NCBI GenBank assembly: GCA_947175285.1
Contig: CAMWMM010000137.1
Coordinates: 1 to 10,088 of the forward strand
DNA from: an uncultured Lachnospiraceae bacterium
Lineage (GTDB): Bacteria > Bacillota_A > Clostridia > Lachnospirales > Lachnospiraceae
Length of the DNA: 10,088 nt
Direction: 5' to 3'
The position numbers were made by a program, and so were the translations under genes. Positions 1 to 7,653 of the stretch are shown piece after piece; the stretch's first letter is position 1, and each line of letters opens with the position of its first letter. The notes under the pieces were generated by a model that searched no databases, was not told the DNA's origin, and saw nothing but the letters and a program-made list of their open reading frames with translations.

Positions 1-834
1 TAACTCTACATATTTTCTTATGTAAAATCCGCACTGCCCTCCTGTCATTACATTTTTCTTGTCAGCATCAACATGAAGCATCTTATTTCTTGTATTAACA
101 GTCTTTTTCAAAATTGTATCTATATCATCATTTTCAAAAATTTTTGTACCGTATATCTGTATAACAGACTCAATTCTATCCCTAAAAGAAGGTTTACTCG
201 TTATAAAATTGCTATATTTCTCTCCACACTTAGGGCATTCCGTTTTCTTTTCTATAATCGGTTGGGAATTAATTATTTGTATTCGATTATCAGCTTCAAG
301 CAATTCTGACAAGGGTTCAAATATTTCTGAAAACAAGGCAAGCCTTAAATCTGATGTTATTCCTTCAATAAAACCAATGTAATAAAACATCTGATTAATA
401 TTTAGTGCTTTTTTATCAAATCTCTCCCATGCACAAAAGCCTCTTTTATAAACCCTATCATCCATTGGTTGGCTAAACAGCGTATATGATTTCACCCCAC
501 TATAATAGGACAACATGCCGCTCCCAACATCCTCTTTCACATCTGTACCGTCTGCTTCTAATTCTTTCATCCTAAAAAAGCGCCCATCAAAAAGACATTC
601 ATATCTTAATATTTTACAAAGCATCTCAAACATTTTGTCAAATATAACTGGTTTCGAGCTTTTAATTGTTATTACTTTCTGATTTAATACAGTTATAATC
701 TCTATGTCATACTCTACATTATTTCTTCGCAATGACCAATTTCGCTTGATATTATATGGGAGTAATCCCTTAATTTCATAATGTCCAGCATACTTAAGCT
801 CTGAGCAATACATATTTCCCTTCTCCATCATCAT
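1..834 (-). CDS. Apea-like HEPN domain protein, C-terminus cut off by window edge
   Basis: The minus-strand frame is open from an ATG at 834 to the left edge, giving 278 residues without a stop; the C-terminus lies outside. A good ribosome binding site (AGAGGAG at 846-840, 5 nt before the first ATG) supports the start; three consecutive ATGs leave the exact one open. The first ~180 residues look like a beta-rich then helical sensor region. A lone CPKC knuckle (residues 200-203) follows, then SFRDRIESVIQIYG (216-229) and TRNKMLH (248-254). The last contains R249-x4-H254, the catalytic signature of HEPN ribonucleases, in the TRNxxxH form I associate with Apea-like HEPN proteins. Known family members act as antiviral RNases or toxins. 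The gene follows hsdS by 49 nt with no visible terminator, so it is probably the last gene of the restriction operon. The HEPN assignment is fairly sure; the RNA target is unknown. Confidence 0.72.
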   Translation of the reverse strand, partial: MMMEKGNMYCSELKYAGHYEIKGLLPYNIKRNWSLRRNNVEYDIEIITVLNQKVITIKSSKPVIFDKMFEMLCKILRYECLFDGRFFRMKELEADGTDVKEDVGSGMLSYYSGVKSYTLFSQPMDDRVYKRGFCAWERFDKKALNINQMFYYIGFIEGITSDLRLALFSEIFEPLSELLEADNRIQIINSQPIIEKKTECPKCGEKYSNFITSKPSFRDRIESVIQIYGTKIFENDDIDTILKKTVNTRNKMLHVDADKKNVMTGGQCGFYIRKYVEL

Positions 835-883
835 ATCTGCTCCTCTTTAAATATCAATATGCGAATATTCTATATCATATTAT

Positions 884-2329
884 CTAATCTTTTCTTAAAC
901 GTTTGCAACATGGCATAATGCTTTTCATTGCCACTATTATCCTTTCTTGTTCCCCCAAAGGCGGTAATGGCATAAGCGTATTTTTCAATATATCTGTATT
1001 TATGTTAGGAAATGCACTTCCTACTTTTTGAGCATTTAGTCTGTCATATACCCAATCAAAAAATAACAATAAATAACTACTACTTATTATTTTTGTTGGA
1101 TTTAATATTGCTGCCAAACCATCATAAATATATCCATCAATCCCCAGAACGCAATGCTTACCTGTAGTTGAACCACTAACCGCAATAATTAATTCATCTG
1201 CTTCAACGTAGGTACTTAAATCAGCACCTGCTTCTGTCAAATATTCTGTTGTCTGTGATAAAACTCCATCTTTACAAAATAATGATATATCTTTTATTGT
1301 TATCCAACTATAATCAGTTTTTTTGTCTGACCAATACAAGGGACTTCCCTTTGGTCTTGGTGAAGAACCTCTAATAACCGTGAATAGATCACCAACCTTT
1401 ACCCATGCCCACGTGTCAGGAACATCAAATGGTATCTCATCTTCTGATATCCCTGGCAAGCTTTTTTCTTTCTTAATCTTTCCCTCTTTGATGAGTTTCT
1501 CTTTTTCTGCCTGTATCTGCCAATATAATTCCTCTCCTGTACCTTCCTCTGGTCTTTGTTTTACTAATTTACCCTGCATAGCATATTGCAGAATTGACTT
1601 TTGCATATCTTCTGGAAATTTCTTATCATATGTTTCTAGTTTGGAATATACCATATCATATTTCTCAATATAAGGAAGTAATTCCTCAATTTTTTTCACA
1701 ATACGTTTTTGTTCCCCAAGTGGCGGTATCGGAATTATCGTCTGTCCAAATTCATTTCCCGAAATTTCCTTAAAGGTAGTCCCTGACGCCCTGCTAATAA
1801 TATTTTGCGTCCTTGCAATCAAACAATAATATAGATACTCACTCAACTCTATGTCAAAAGGAACTAAAGACTTAAATCCTTGATTTGTGCATAATTCATT
1901 TAGTGCAATCCCAATATAACCAATAGGGGCCCTGCTCGAATAAATCACGGTTCCTTTTGGCATCAGCCTTGCAGATGAATTATTTAATCCTGCTTGTGTA
2001 ATTTTTCTTTCTCCGCAAGACACATACTTCCCCAATCCACGAATATCCGCAGGTGTTAACCATGGAATATCGCCATTTTCCCAAAAAGAACTCTCAGAAG
2101 TCTTTGGAGTACCGCCACCAACAATATCACCTATATCGACAAGGCGCACCCAACACCAGCTATTCGGAATATCATAAGGCTTTTCATCATCTTTTATTGC
2201 TTTTCCTTTTCCATAAAACTTACTATGTTCCATCAATTCTCTTGCAGTACCTTCTTCTAATTTTTGTCCCACAAGTTTCCCCTGCATAGCAAGCTGCAAA
2301 ATGCTATTCTTCAAATCATGTGCTGTCAT
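884..2329 (-). CDS. hsdS: Type I restriction-modification specificity subunit HsdS
   Basis: This 481-residue protein is the DNA-recognition subunit of a type I restriction-modification complex. It has the usual two-fold layout: a conserved half-segment (residues 6-28), target-recognition domain 1 (about 50-200), a central conserved region opening with IPPLGEQKRIV (201-211) and a helical spacer, a second copy of the conserved segment (242-264), target-recognition domain 2 (about 298-455), and a closing LPPLGEQERII (455-465). Each recognition domain reads one half of a split target, and the helices set the distance between halves. Length is normal for a full two-domain HsdS. The ATG at 2329 lies 2 nt after the hsdM stop, with a GGGAGG site inside the end of hsdM, so translation is probably coupled. 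No frameshift or homopolymer tract suggesting phase variation is visible, but the internal repeats could allow domain exchange. The recognised sequence cannot be predicted by eye. Confidence 0.95.
   Translation of the reverse strand: MTAHDLKNSILQLAMQGKLVGQKLEEGTARELMEHSKFYGKGKAIKDDEKPYDIPNSWCWVRLVDIGDIVGGGTPKTSESSFWENGDIPWLTPADIRGLGKYVSCGERKITQAGLNNSSARLMPKGTVIYSSRAPIGYIGIALNELCTNQGFKSLVPFDIELSEYLYYCLIARTQNIISRASGTTFKEISGNEFGQTIIPIPPLGEQKRIVKKIEELLPYIEKYDMVYSKLETYDKKFPEDMQKSILQYAMQGKLVKQRPEEGTGEELYWQIQAEKEKLIKEGKIKKEKSLPGISEDEIPFDVPDTWAWVKVGDLFTVIRGSSPRPKGSPLYWSDKKTDYSWITIKDISLFCKDGVLSQTTEYLTEAGADLSTYVEADELIIAVSGSTTGKHCVLGIDGYIYDGLAAILNPTKIISSSYLLLFFDWVYDRLNAQKVGSAFPNINTDILKNTLMPLPPLGEQERIIVAMKSIMPCCKRLRKD
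1538..1606 (-). repeat. HsdS conserved segment, copy 2
   Basis: This second copy of the HsdS conserved segment (residues 242-264) separates the two target-recognition domains. Together with copy 1 it provides short homology at which recognition domains could be exchanged between hsdS alleles; this use is inference. Confidence 0.8.
2246..2314 (-). repeat. HsdS conserved segment, copy 1
   Basis: This stretch encodes HsdS residues 6-28. It is closely matched by the stretch encoding residues 242-264: both contain SILQ(L/Y)AMQGKLV followed by EEGT. It marks the N-terminal boundary of target-recognition domain 1. Confidence 0.8.
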
Positions 2330-2331
2330 GC

Positions 2332-3804
2332 TTATGCACCTCCCAATATAGAAGTAATCTGCGCAAGCACACTGTCAATTTCATCATTAAGTGCAGCTCT
2401 TTTTTCCTGATACTGGTTAATCAAATCCATAGGTGCAAGAATTTCTTCCTCCTCATGCGGATAACCACACAAATCAAGATTACAGTTCAACTCATTCAAA
2501 AGCATTTCAGCAGAATATTTCTTGGCTTTAGGGAAACCGTCCGTCTCAATCTCCTCCCGTTTGTCCCACCATTCCAAGACATCTGCAAAGTGCTCCAGCT
2601 TCATTGGTTTTGTTTTTGAAAAATGCTTGTATCCCTCCGGCATATCAATACGGTAAAACCATGTTTCCTCTGTAGGATGTGTATTGTCAAAAAACAAAAT
2701 ATTTGTAGTAATGCTCGTATAAGGTGCAAATACGCTTGACGGCATTCTGACAACTGTATGCAGATTAAATTCTGTAAGCAGCTTTGTCTTTATATTAATC
2801 TTTGCATTATCTGTGCCGAACAGAAAACCATCCGGGATAATAATTGCACAACGTCCTTTCTTCTTTAGTCGAAACATAATAATGTCCATAAACAAATCCG
2901 CCGTTTCGGAACTCCTAAGCTCCATCGGGAAATTTGCTTTTACGCTGTCTTTCTCGTTTCCCCCATAAGGCGGATTCATCAGCACTACATCAAACTTTTC
3001 CTGCCTGCGATACTCTTTATAATCTGTCTCCAAAGTATTTCCGTGAATAATCTCCGGATTATCAATATCATGCAGCAGCATATTAGTTACACAAAGAATA
3101 TGCGGAAGTGCCTTTTTTTCTACTCCGTAGACACTGTTATTATAGATTTCCCTATTTTCATTGCTTTTCTGTGCATCCTCATACAGCGCATTAAGGGCAG
3201 ACACTAAAAATCCACCTGTACCACAGGCAAAATCAGCAATCCGCTCCCCTAGCTTCGGCTTAACCACCGCCACCATAAAATCTGTTACAGCTCTCGGTGT
3301 GTAAAATTCCCCTGCATTTCCGGCACTTTGCAAATCTTTCAGAAAGCTCTCATATATTCCTCCAAATGCATGTCGCTCCTCATACTCTGTAAAATCAATC
3401 TCATCAATGATATTTACCACCTGCCTCAAGAGGATGCCATCTTTCATATAGTTATTTGCGTCCTCAAAGGCATACCTAACCATAACTTGATTCATAGGTG
3501 TACTCTCATCAATCTCCAAGTTTTTAAGCGCAGGAAAAAGCGTATTATTCACGAAAAACAGTAAAGCGTCCCCAGTAAGCGCCTCACCGTCCTTTTCATC
3601 AACCGCCCAATTTCTCCATTTGCACTCTTCCGGAATAATTGACTTGTAATCATCATTGACAAATTCCCATTCCTGTTCTTTTGCATCATAAATCTTCAGA
3701 AACAGTATCCACACAATCTGCTCTATCCTCTGTGCGTCACCGTTTACGCCTGCGTCATTCCGCATCACATCCTGCACACGCTTTACAAAATTTGTTATCG
3801 CCAT
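2332..3804 (-). CDS. hsdM: Type I restriction-modification DNA methyltransferase HsdM
   Basis: This 490-residue protein is the N6-adenine methyltransferase of the type I system. It transfers the methyl group of S-adenosylmethionine to adenine in the target and, with HsdS, forms the protective methylase. Visible in order are an HsdM N-terminal helical domain (about 1-130), EFYTPR (166-171, the motif X region), the SAM-binding motif I DFACGTGGF (191-199), the catalytic motif IV NPPYGG (277-282), and a C-terminal tail (about 440-490) expected to pack against HsdS. All key motifs are present, so the enzyme looks active. The ATG at 3804 lies 21 nt after the hsdR stop, with GGAGGAT about 12 nt upstream of it. 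It lies between hsdR and hsdS on one transcript. Confidence 0.96.
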   Translation of the reverse strand: MAITNFVKRVQDVMRNDAGVNGDAQRIEQIVWILFLKIYDAKEQEWEFVNDDYKSIIPEECKWRNWAVDEKDGEALTGDALLFFVNNTLFPALKNLEIDESTPMNQVMVRYAFEDANNYMKDGILLRQVVNIIDEIDFTEYEERHAFGGIYESFLKDLQSAGNAGEFYTPRAVTDFMVAVVKPKLGERIADFACGTGGFLVSALNALYEDAQKSNENREIYNNSVYGVEKKALPHILCVTNMLLHDIDNPEIIHGNTLETDYKEYRRQEKFDVVLMNPPYGGNEKDSVKANFPMELRSSETADLFMDIIMFRLKKKGRCAIIIPDGFLFGTDNAKINIKTKLLTEFNLHTVVRMPSSVFAPYTSITTNILFFDNTHPTEETWFYRIDMPEGYKHFSKTKPMKLEHFADVLEWWDKREEIETDGFPKAKKYSAEMLLNELNCNLDLCGYPHEEEEILAPMDLINQYQEKRAALNDEIDSVLAQITSILGGA

Positions 3805-3825
3805 TGTTTGCTATATCCTCCGTTT

Positions 3826-6177
3826 TTAGGCACTGAAAATCTCGTTTTCAAGTTCGTGGACTGCCTGCTGATAGCCTTCCTTGCCCCCGAAAGCCTTTGC
3901 GATCTTCATTGGACTGCCATATTCGGCAAATTCCTTTAACTGCAAAACTTTTGTATCTTCTATGTCTCGGATACCCTCATCCGCATATTTATCAAGTAAT
4001 GCACCGAGTACCTTCTGTGCAAGCTCCGCATATCTATACAGGTATCCACGCTTTCTCACATTATTTGCCCTCTCAATCCTTGTGAGCGGCGCTTTATCAT
4101 ATGCCAAGTGGCAGATCAGATCAAAATCGTCAATATCCGTCTTGCCAGTCTCCTCACGTACTGCATCCAGAAGGACGCCTTCCTCTTTTAGTTCCTCGAT
4201 GATTGCCTGTTTCCTCTGTGCCTCTGTCCATCGACGCAGAAAATCATCCAGTCTAGCATACTGGCTCAAGATATTCTTTCTCGTATAATCAATCAGGCTT
4301 TCCGTTATCAGTTTTCCATCCCTGTCTATGTACTGCACCCTTTCCGAAATAATCGTCACTTCCACATCACTTACATAATATTTCTTCGGCATATCCCCAT
4401 CTGGTGGTGTAATAATTGGCGGTGTGATTGGGACATTCGGCATATCTGAATTTGGTTCTTCATTATCTGGCTCTGCTGGCGGATCAATAATCTCGCCTCC
4501 GTCCGGAATATCAATTACCACATCAGGCATACCGTCAAAATCCTTATCAGCAAACAGGCGGCTTGCGTTTCGGAAGTCCATGATAGTGAAGTAGGTCTTT
4601 CCCTTCTCCTCTAAAAGCCTTGTCCCCCGTCCGATAATCTGCTTGAACTCTGTCATACCGTGTTCATCACTAAAAATATTATCAAGCACGATCAGTTTAC
4701 ACATCTTAGCATCAACACCTGTTGTCATCAGCTTACTTGTAACCGCTATAACGGGATAATCTTTTTCCTCATCTATAAAGTTTGCAAGCTGTTTCTTACC
4801 CTCCGGATTATCCCCTGTAATCCGCATAATATATTTGTTATTCTCTTTGTAGAGATCTTTATTCTCGTTAATCAACGCCTGCCGCATCCGTTCAGCATGT
4901 TCTATATCAATGCAAAAGACAATGGTTTTGCTCATACGATCAGTCTTTTTCAAAAACTCCGTTACTTTCGCTGCAACAGCTTTTGTTCTCTGATCCAAGA
5001 CTAATGTACGGTCAAAATCTTTTATATTGTACTCACGGTCAACAATTTCATATCCCTTATCATCTGTTTTTCCCACCTCCGGTCTGTACCCTACAAGGTC
5101 TTTATCCAACCCTACACGGATAACCTTATATGGAGCAAGAAATCCATCGTTGATACCCTGCTTTAAGGAATATTCATAGATAGGCTCCCCGAAATAAGTT
5201 TGACTGGATGCCTGCTTTGTCTCAATCGGCGTAGCAGTACAGCCAATATGTGTTGCTGCCGAGAAATAATCAAGTATTTTTCTCCATGCCGACTCCTCTT
5301 TTGCACTTCCCCGGTGGCACTCATCAATTACAATCAGGTCAAAGAAATTCGGCTTAAACTGCTTGAATGTTTCAAGATTATCCTCGCCGGAAAGCTGCTG
5401 ATACAGTGCCATATATATCTCATAAGCGCTGTCAAGCTTTTTATTCTCCACCTTAGTCATTTTCCCGCCAAAAGGCTTAAAATCCCCTGATATAGTCTGG
5501 TCTATAAGATTATTGCGGTCAGCAAGGAAAAGTATCTTTTTCTTAATCCCTGCTTTCCAAAGCCTGTAAATTATCTGAAACGCCATAAAAGTCTTTCCTG
5601 TTCCGGTTGCACAAACAAGAAGAATTCTGTCTTTTCCGCCTGCTACTGCATCAACAGTACGGTTAATCGCAATTCTTTGATAATAGTATGGCTGCTTATA
5701 TCCGGGCACCCAGTAATAAGGCTCAAGCATAGCTTTTTCACCTACATCAGAAATACCCATATCCACCTTATATCTTGCATATAGTTCATCAGGTGACGGA
5801 AAGGCATCCAGCGGAACATTTCTCACTTCTCCGGTAATCAGGTTCTGCTCCACAAACTCGTCCCCGTTAGATGAATACACATATTTAATATCAAGTGTAT
5901 CCGCATAATCAATCGCCTGCTGCAGACCTGCACCGGGCGCGTGGGTATTGTCCTTAGCCTCAATAATGGCAAGCGGAATATTAGGTTTATAAAACAACAG
6001 ATAATCAGCCCGTTTCTTCTGTCCTCTGCTTGTTACACTTCCCCGAAGAATAATTCGCCCTGCTGTAAAAGGATACTCTAACCGCACTTGTTTCTTAATA
6101 TTCCACCCAGCTCTCTCAATAGCTGGTGTGATATACTGTGCCTTAATATCCTCTTCAGATAAATCACGTTTTCCCAT
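3826..6177 (-). CDS. hsdR: Type I restriction endonuclease subunit HsdR, EcoEI-like
   Basis: This 783-residue protein is the motor and nuclease of the type I complex. It translocates unmethylated DNA using ATP and cuts away from the recognition site. The N-terminal nuclease domain carries a PD-(D/E)XK core with D58, E73-A-K75 and the QAIDYA element (87-92). Two RecA-like helicase domains follow: Walker A ATGTGKT (190-196), the DEAD-type box DECH (285-288), TAT (314-316), and motif VI QIIGRGTR (513-520). An acidic, proline-rich linker (about 556-598) then leads into a C-terminal domain with the look of the EcoEI R subunit family (about 599-780). No stop or frameshift interrupts it and the length fits that family. 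The start is ATG at 6177, with GGGGGTG 8 nt upstream. It lies 22 nt downstream of the small HTH gene and 21 nt before hsdM. Confidence 0.96.
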   Translation of the reverse strand: MGKRDLSEEDIKAQYITPAIERAGWNIKKQVRLEYPFTAGRIILRGSVTSRGQKKRADYLLFYKPNIPLAIIEAKDNTHAPGAGLQQAIDYADTLDIKYVYSSNGDEFVEQNLITGEVRNVPLDAFPSPDELYARYKVDMGISDVGEKAMLEPYYWVPGYKQPYYYQRIAINRTVDAVAGGKDRILLVCATGTGKTFMAFQIIYRLWKAGIKKKILFLADRNNLIDQTISGDFKPFGGKMTKVENKKLDSAYEIYMALYQQLSGEDNLETFKQFKPNFFDLIVIDECHRGSAKEESAWRKILDYFSAATHIGCTATPIETKQASSQTYFGEPIYEYSLKQGINDGFLAPYKVIRVGLDKDLVGYRPEVGKTDDKGYEIVDREYNIKDFDRTLVLDQRTKAVAAKVTEFLKKTDRMSKTIVFCIDIEHAERMRQALINENKDLYKENNKYIMRITGDNPEGKKQLANFIDEEKDYPVIAVTSKLMTTGVDAKMCKLIVLDNIFSDEHGMTEFKQIIGRGTRLLEEKGKTYFTIMDFRNASRLFADKDFDGMPDVVIDIPDGGEIIDPPAEPDNEEPNSDMPNVPITPPIITPPDGDMPKKYYVSDVEVTIISERVQYIDRDGKLITESLIDYTRKNILSQYARLDDFLRRWTEAQRKQAIIEELKEEGVLLDAVREETGKTDIDDFDLICHLAYDKAPLTRIERANNVRKRGYLYRYAELAQKVLGALLDKYADEGIRDIEDTKVLQLKEFAEYGSPMKIAKAFGGKEGYQQAVHELENEIFSA

Positions 6178-6199
6178 TCGCCATACACCCCCTTGTACA

Positions 6200-6391
6200 C
6201 TACTCAGATTTTGCCGCGTCCAGTTTCCTTTGCCTGCGTGGATCTATTGGTTTTGTTGCCTCTTTGGGAATAAACCACGTCCTTCCCAAAAGCTCTGCTC
6301 CTTTTATTCTGCCTTCTTTACAATAAATAGCCACTCTTCGCTGTGAAACGCCCCATTCTTTTGCCTTATCTATTGTTGTTGCATAATTCAT
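6200..6391 (-). CDS. Small helix-turn-helix DNA-binding protein heading the hsd operon
   Basis: This 63-residue protein has the fold signature of MerR/excisionase-like small DNA-binding proteins. An N-terminal helix-turn-helix (TIDKAKEWGVSQRRVAIYC) is followed by the wing-like segment RIKGAELLGRTWFIPKEA and a basic tail. I chose ATG 6391 over an upstream ATG at 6412 because GGAGG sits 7 nt before 6391, whereas the 6412 start would place that site inside the gene. It is the first gene of the operon, 22 nt ahead of hsdR, directly downstream of a strong promoter. Its role is not known; an inferred possibility is that it controls restriction-modification expression, like small controller proteins of other systems. 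It could instead be an excisionase-like remnant. Confidence 0.8.
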   Translation of the reverse strand: MNYATTIDKAKEWGVSQRRVAIYCKEGRIKGAELLGRTWFIPKEATKPIDPRRQRKLDAAKSE

Positions 6392-6427
6392 ACAATTTCC
6401 TCCAAAATGCACCCAAAAACTATTTTA

Positions 6428-6456
6428 ATTATATTCTATCGAGCGAACACTTTCAA
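6428..6456 (-). promoter_or_regulatory. Sigma-A-type promoter of the HTH-hsdRMS-HEPN operon
   Basis: On the minus strand TTGAAA (6456-6451) and TATAAT (6433-6428) are separated by exactly 17 nt. Initiation would fall near 6421, about 30 nt before the ATG at 6391. No other comparably good promoter was seen between the hsd genes, so it probably drives the whole operon. Confidence 0.75.
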
Positions 6457-6491
6457 CCAATATTTTCAGTTCACTTTGTTCATTTTTCCGT

Positions 6492-6752
6492 TTAAAATGC
6501 GTTATTATTACTCTTCTTTTTCTGTTTTATATCCCGCATTTTTTCAAGATTGTGTTTCTGTTCAGATAATAATTCTCTTGGTTTCCCAATCCACACAAAA
6601 CACTTTGACACTTCATAGGTCTTACTGATTTCCGACTTCCGCTTAATTGCGGAAAACATCAGGCAAAAGCTACCGTTATACGCTTTCAACGCTTTATGAA
6701 CTATCGGCAGAATATCAAAAAATAATAGCTTGTTAAAAGTACTCCGTCTATT
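6492..6752 (-). pseudogene. Possible gene remnant, unidentified
   Basis: A minus-strand frame stays open for 86 codons after a TAA at 6755-6753. It has no ATG near its beginning and no ribosome binding site at the only early alternative start, a TTG at 6689. The product has a coding-like, charged composition ending in a lysine-rich tail, with the recognisable stretch SKCFVWIGKPRELLSEQKHN (residues 48-67). I do not recognise the family. It may be the 3' end of a gene whose front was lost, since its beginning overlaps the terminator hairpin at 6733-6770, or it may be non-coding. The 6413-6807 interval otherwise holds the hsd promoter, that terminator and a short hairpin (TTCCGC/GCGGAA, 6637-6654). 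Confidence 0.25.
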
Positions 6753-6770
6753 TTAGCAGAGCACTTTTAA
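6733..6770 (-). terminator. Intrinsic terminator downstream of the 184-aa gene
   Basis: A 12-bp stem (6733-6744 with 6759-6770) surrounds a 14-nt loop. The one mismatch in DNA becomes a G·U pair only in the minus-strand RNA, which supports that direction. The stem's 3' arm ends in UUUU, but the U-run is short. It lies about 40 nt beyond the stop of the 184-aa gene. Confidence 0.5.
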
Positions 6771-6782
6771 TAAGCCAATTCC

Positions 6783-6800
6783 GTACATTTCCTTATGTAC
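6783..6800. repeat. Small inverted repeat GTACAT/ATGTAC
   Basis: Six perfect base pairs surround a 6-nt loop, 8 bp beyond the stop of the 184-aa gene and just ahead of the larger terminator hairpin. It may be part of transcript-end processing or a protein site; nothing distinguishes these. Confidence 0.35.
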
Positions 6801-6807
6801 ATTAAAT

Positions 6808-7362
6808 TTACCGTATCTTTTCTTTTAACCGTTCCTGTAAAAAAGGCTTTATCGAATTCAATATTATAGCCTTTATCTTTCTATCCTGTTTTGTTGTAAT
6901 TGCATCCTTATCTCTCTTATTAAACATCTTCAGCATGAATTCGTAATCTTCTGTACCATCAAACTGATTATATGAAGTATTAAAAGCACCTTCTTCATAC
7001 AACCATCTTAGCAGTTTACGAGAAAAAAATTCTGCCGAAAGCGACAAATATCTATTTGATTCAACAGCATGTAAAAGTCTAAACTGTTCTTCAATTAGGG
7101 TGGTCTCATCTCTTAAATCTCTTCTCCCGAACTTGTTGATACACGAGCTTCCTATAGGAAATAGCATTTCACCATTATATATATTTCTTATTGTATACAA
7201 ATATCTAATATTCTCTTTTCCACATATACACGTGGAACAACAATCCTCATCTTCTTCGCAATCATATATCTCCCATTCCCCCACTGCATCCTGCCACTCA
7301 TCACTTTCCGAAGCATTAATGACTGTTACTATCAAATTATTAAAATAGGTATTTCCAACCAT
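6808..7362 (-). CDS. Conserved hypothetical protein with cysteine knuckle
   Basis: This 184-residue cytoplasmic protein has no signal peptide or membrane segment. Residues 28-36 (GEWEIYDCE) lead into an acidic patch, then a cysteine cluster C41, C42-x2-C45-x-C47, the segment RYLYTIRNIYNGEMLFPIGS (53-72) and C74 in GSSCINKF. The spacing suggests a small metal-binding or zinc-ribbon-like module. The rest (about 80-184) is helical, ending in a basic tail. I recall similar uncharacterised proteins in Firmicute mobile elements, but I cannot name a function. The start is ATG 7362, which has AGGAGG 9 nt upstream; a TTG at 7368 would leave only 3 nt. It sits between the microprotein genes and the restriction operon, with hairpins on both sides, and may be its own transcription unit. 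Confidence 0.75.
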   Translation of the reverse strand: MVGNTYFNNLIVTVINASESDEWQDAVGEWEIYDCEEDEDCCSTCICGKENIRYLYTIRNIYNGEMLFPIGSSCINKFGRRDLRDETTLIEEQFRLLHAVESNRYLSLSAEFFSRKLLRWLYEEGAFNTSYNQFDGTEDYEFMLKMFNKRDKDAITTKQDRKIKAIILNSIKPFLQERLKEKIR

Positions 7363-7420
7363 CTTCAACTACCTCCTTAAAATAATTAAAGAACCATACT
7401 ACATAAATATTGTTTATAAA

Positions 7421-7448
7421 GGGCTACTCCATATTCAAAGAGCAGCCC
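7421..7448 (-). terminator. Hairpin terminator or attenuator after the 39-aa gene
   Basis: A 9-bp stem (7421-7429 with 7440-7448) has a 10-nt loop. As minus-strand RNA all nine positions pair, including one G·U. It is followed by UUUAUAAAC, a weak U-tract. It lies 7 bp past the 39-aa stop and 58 bp before the 184-aa start, so it may be leaky and partly separate the two. Confidence 0.5.
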
Positions 7449-7455
7449 TCAAAAC

Positions 7456-7575
7456 TTAATTCGGTGTAGAGCGTCTATGTTCTTTTACCTTTACACCGTT
7501 TGCTTTGGTATAACCATGAACTGTCACAATTTTCTTTTGTTGCTTGCCATGATTGCTACTTTTTGTCTTTGCCAT
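7456..7575 (-). CDS. 39-aa basic microprotein
   Basis: A short open frame encodes 39 residues, with ATG at 7575 preceded by AAGGAG 6 nt upstream, an excellent site that argues for real translation. The product is strongly basic: a lysine/glutamine-rich N-terminus, then VTVHGYTKANGVKVKEHRRS and a TPN end. The second half, built around GYT(K)xxGxxV, has the look of a conserved short domain rather than random coding. There is no membrane segment. I cannot assign a function; its charge would suit nucleic-acid or ribosome binding, which is inference. It is 78 bp downstream of the 31-aa gene, with which it shares direction and a very similar leader (GGAAAGGAGA), and it is followed by a hairpin. Confidence 0.65.
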   Translation of the reverse strand: MAKTKSSNHGKQQKKIVTVHGYTKANGVKVKEHRRSTPN

Positions 7576-7653
7576 ATGCTTCTCCTTTCCGACAGAAAAG
7601 TACAAAGCTAGTTATATACCTCTATCAAAATCATAAATTATAATATTCTTTGA

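Noticed and set aside
73..309. Plus-strand open frame of 78 codons at the left edge
   Set aside because: It is antisense to the HEPN gene, whose motif and ribosome binding site are far better support for the minus strand.
1323..1673. Plus-strand open frame of 116 codons inside hsdS
   Set aside because: It is antisense to the second half of hsdS, including the central conserved region; its composition mirrors the complement of that gene.
3881..4288. Plus-strand open frame of 135 codons inside hsdR
   Set aside because: It lies wholly antisense to a gene with intact catalytic motifs, has no ribosome binding site in context, and its product is a serine/leucine-rich low-information sequence.
7363..7368. 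TTG start 6 nt upstream of the chosen ATG of the 184-aa gene
   Set aside because: It would lie only 3 nt from the AGGAGG site, too close for efficient initiation.
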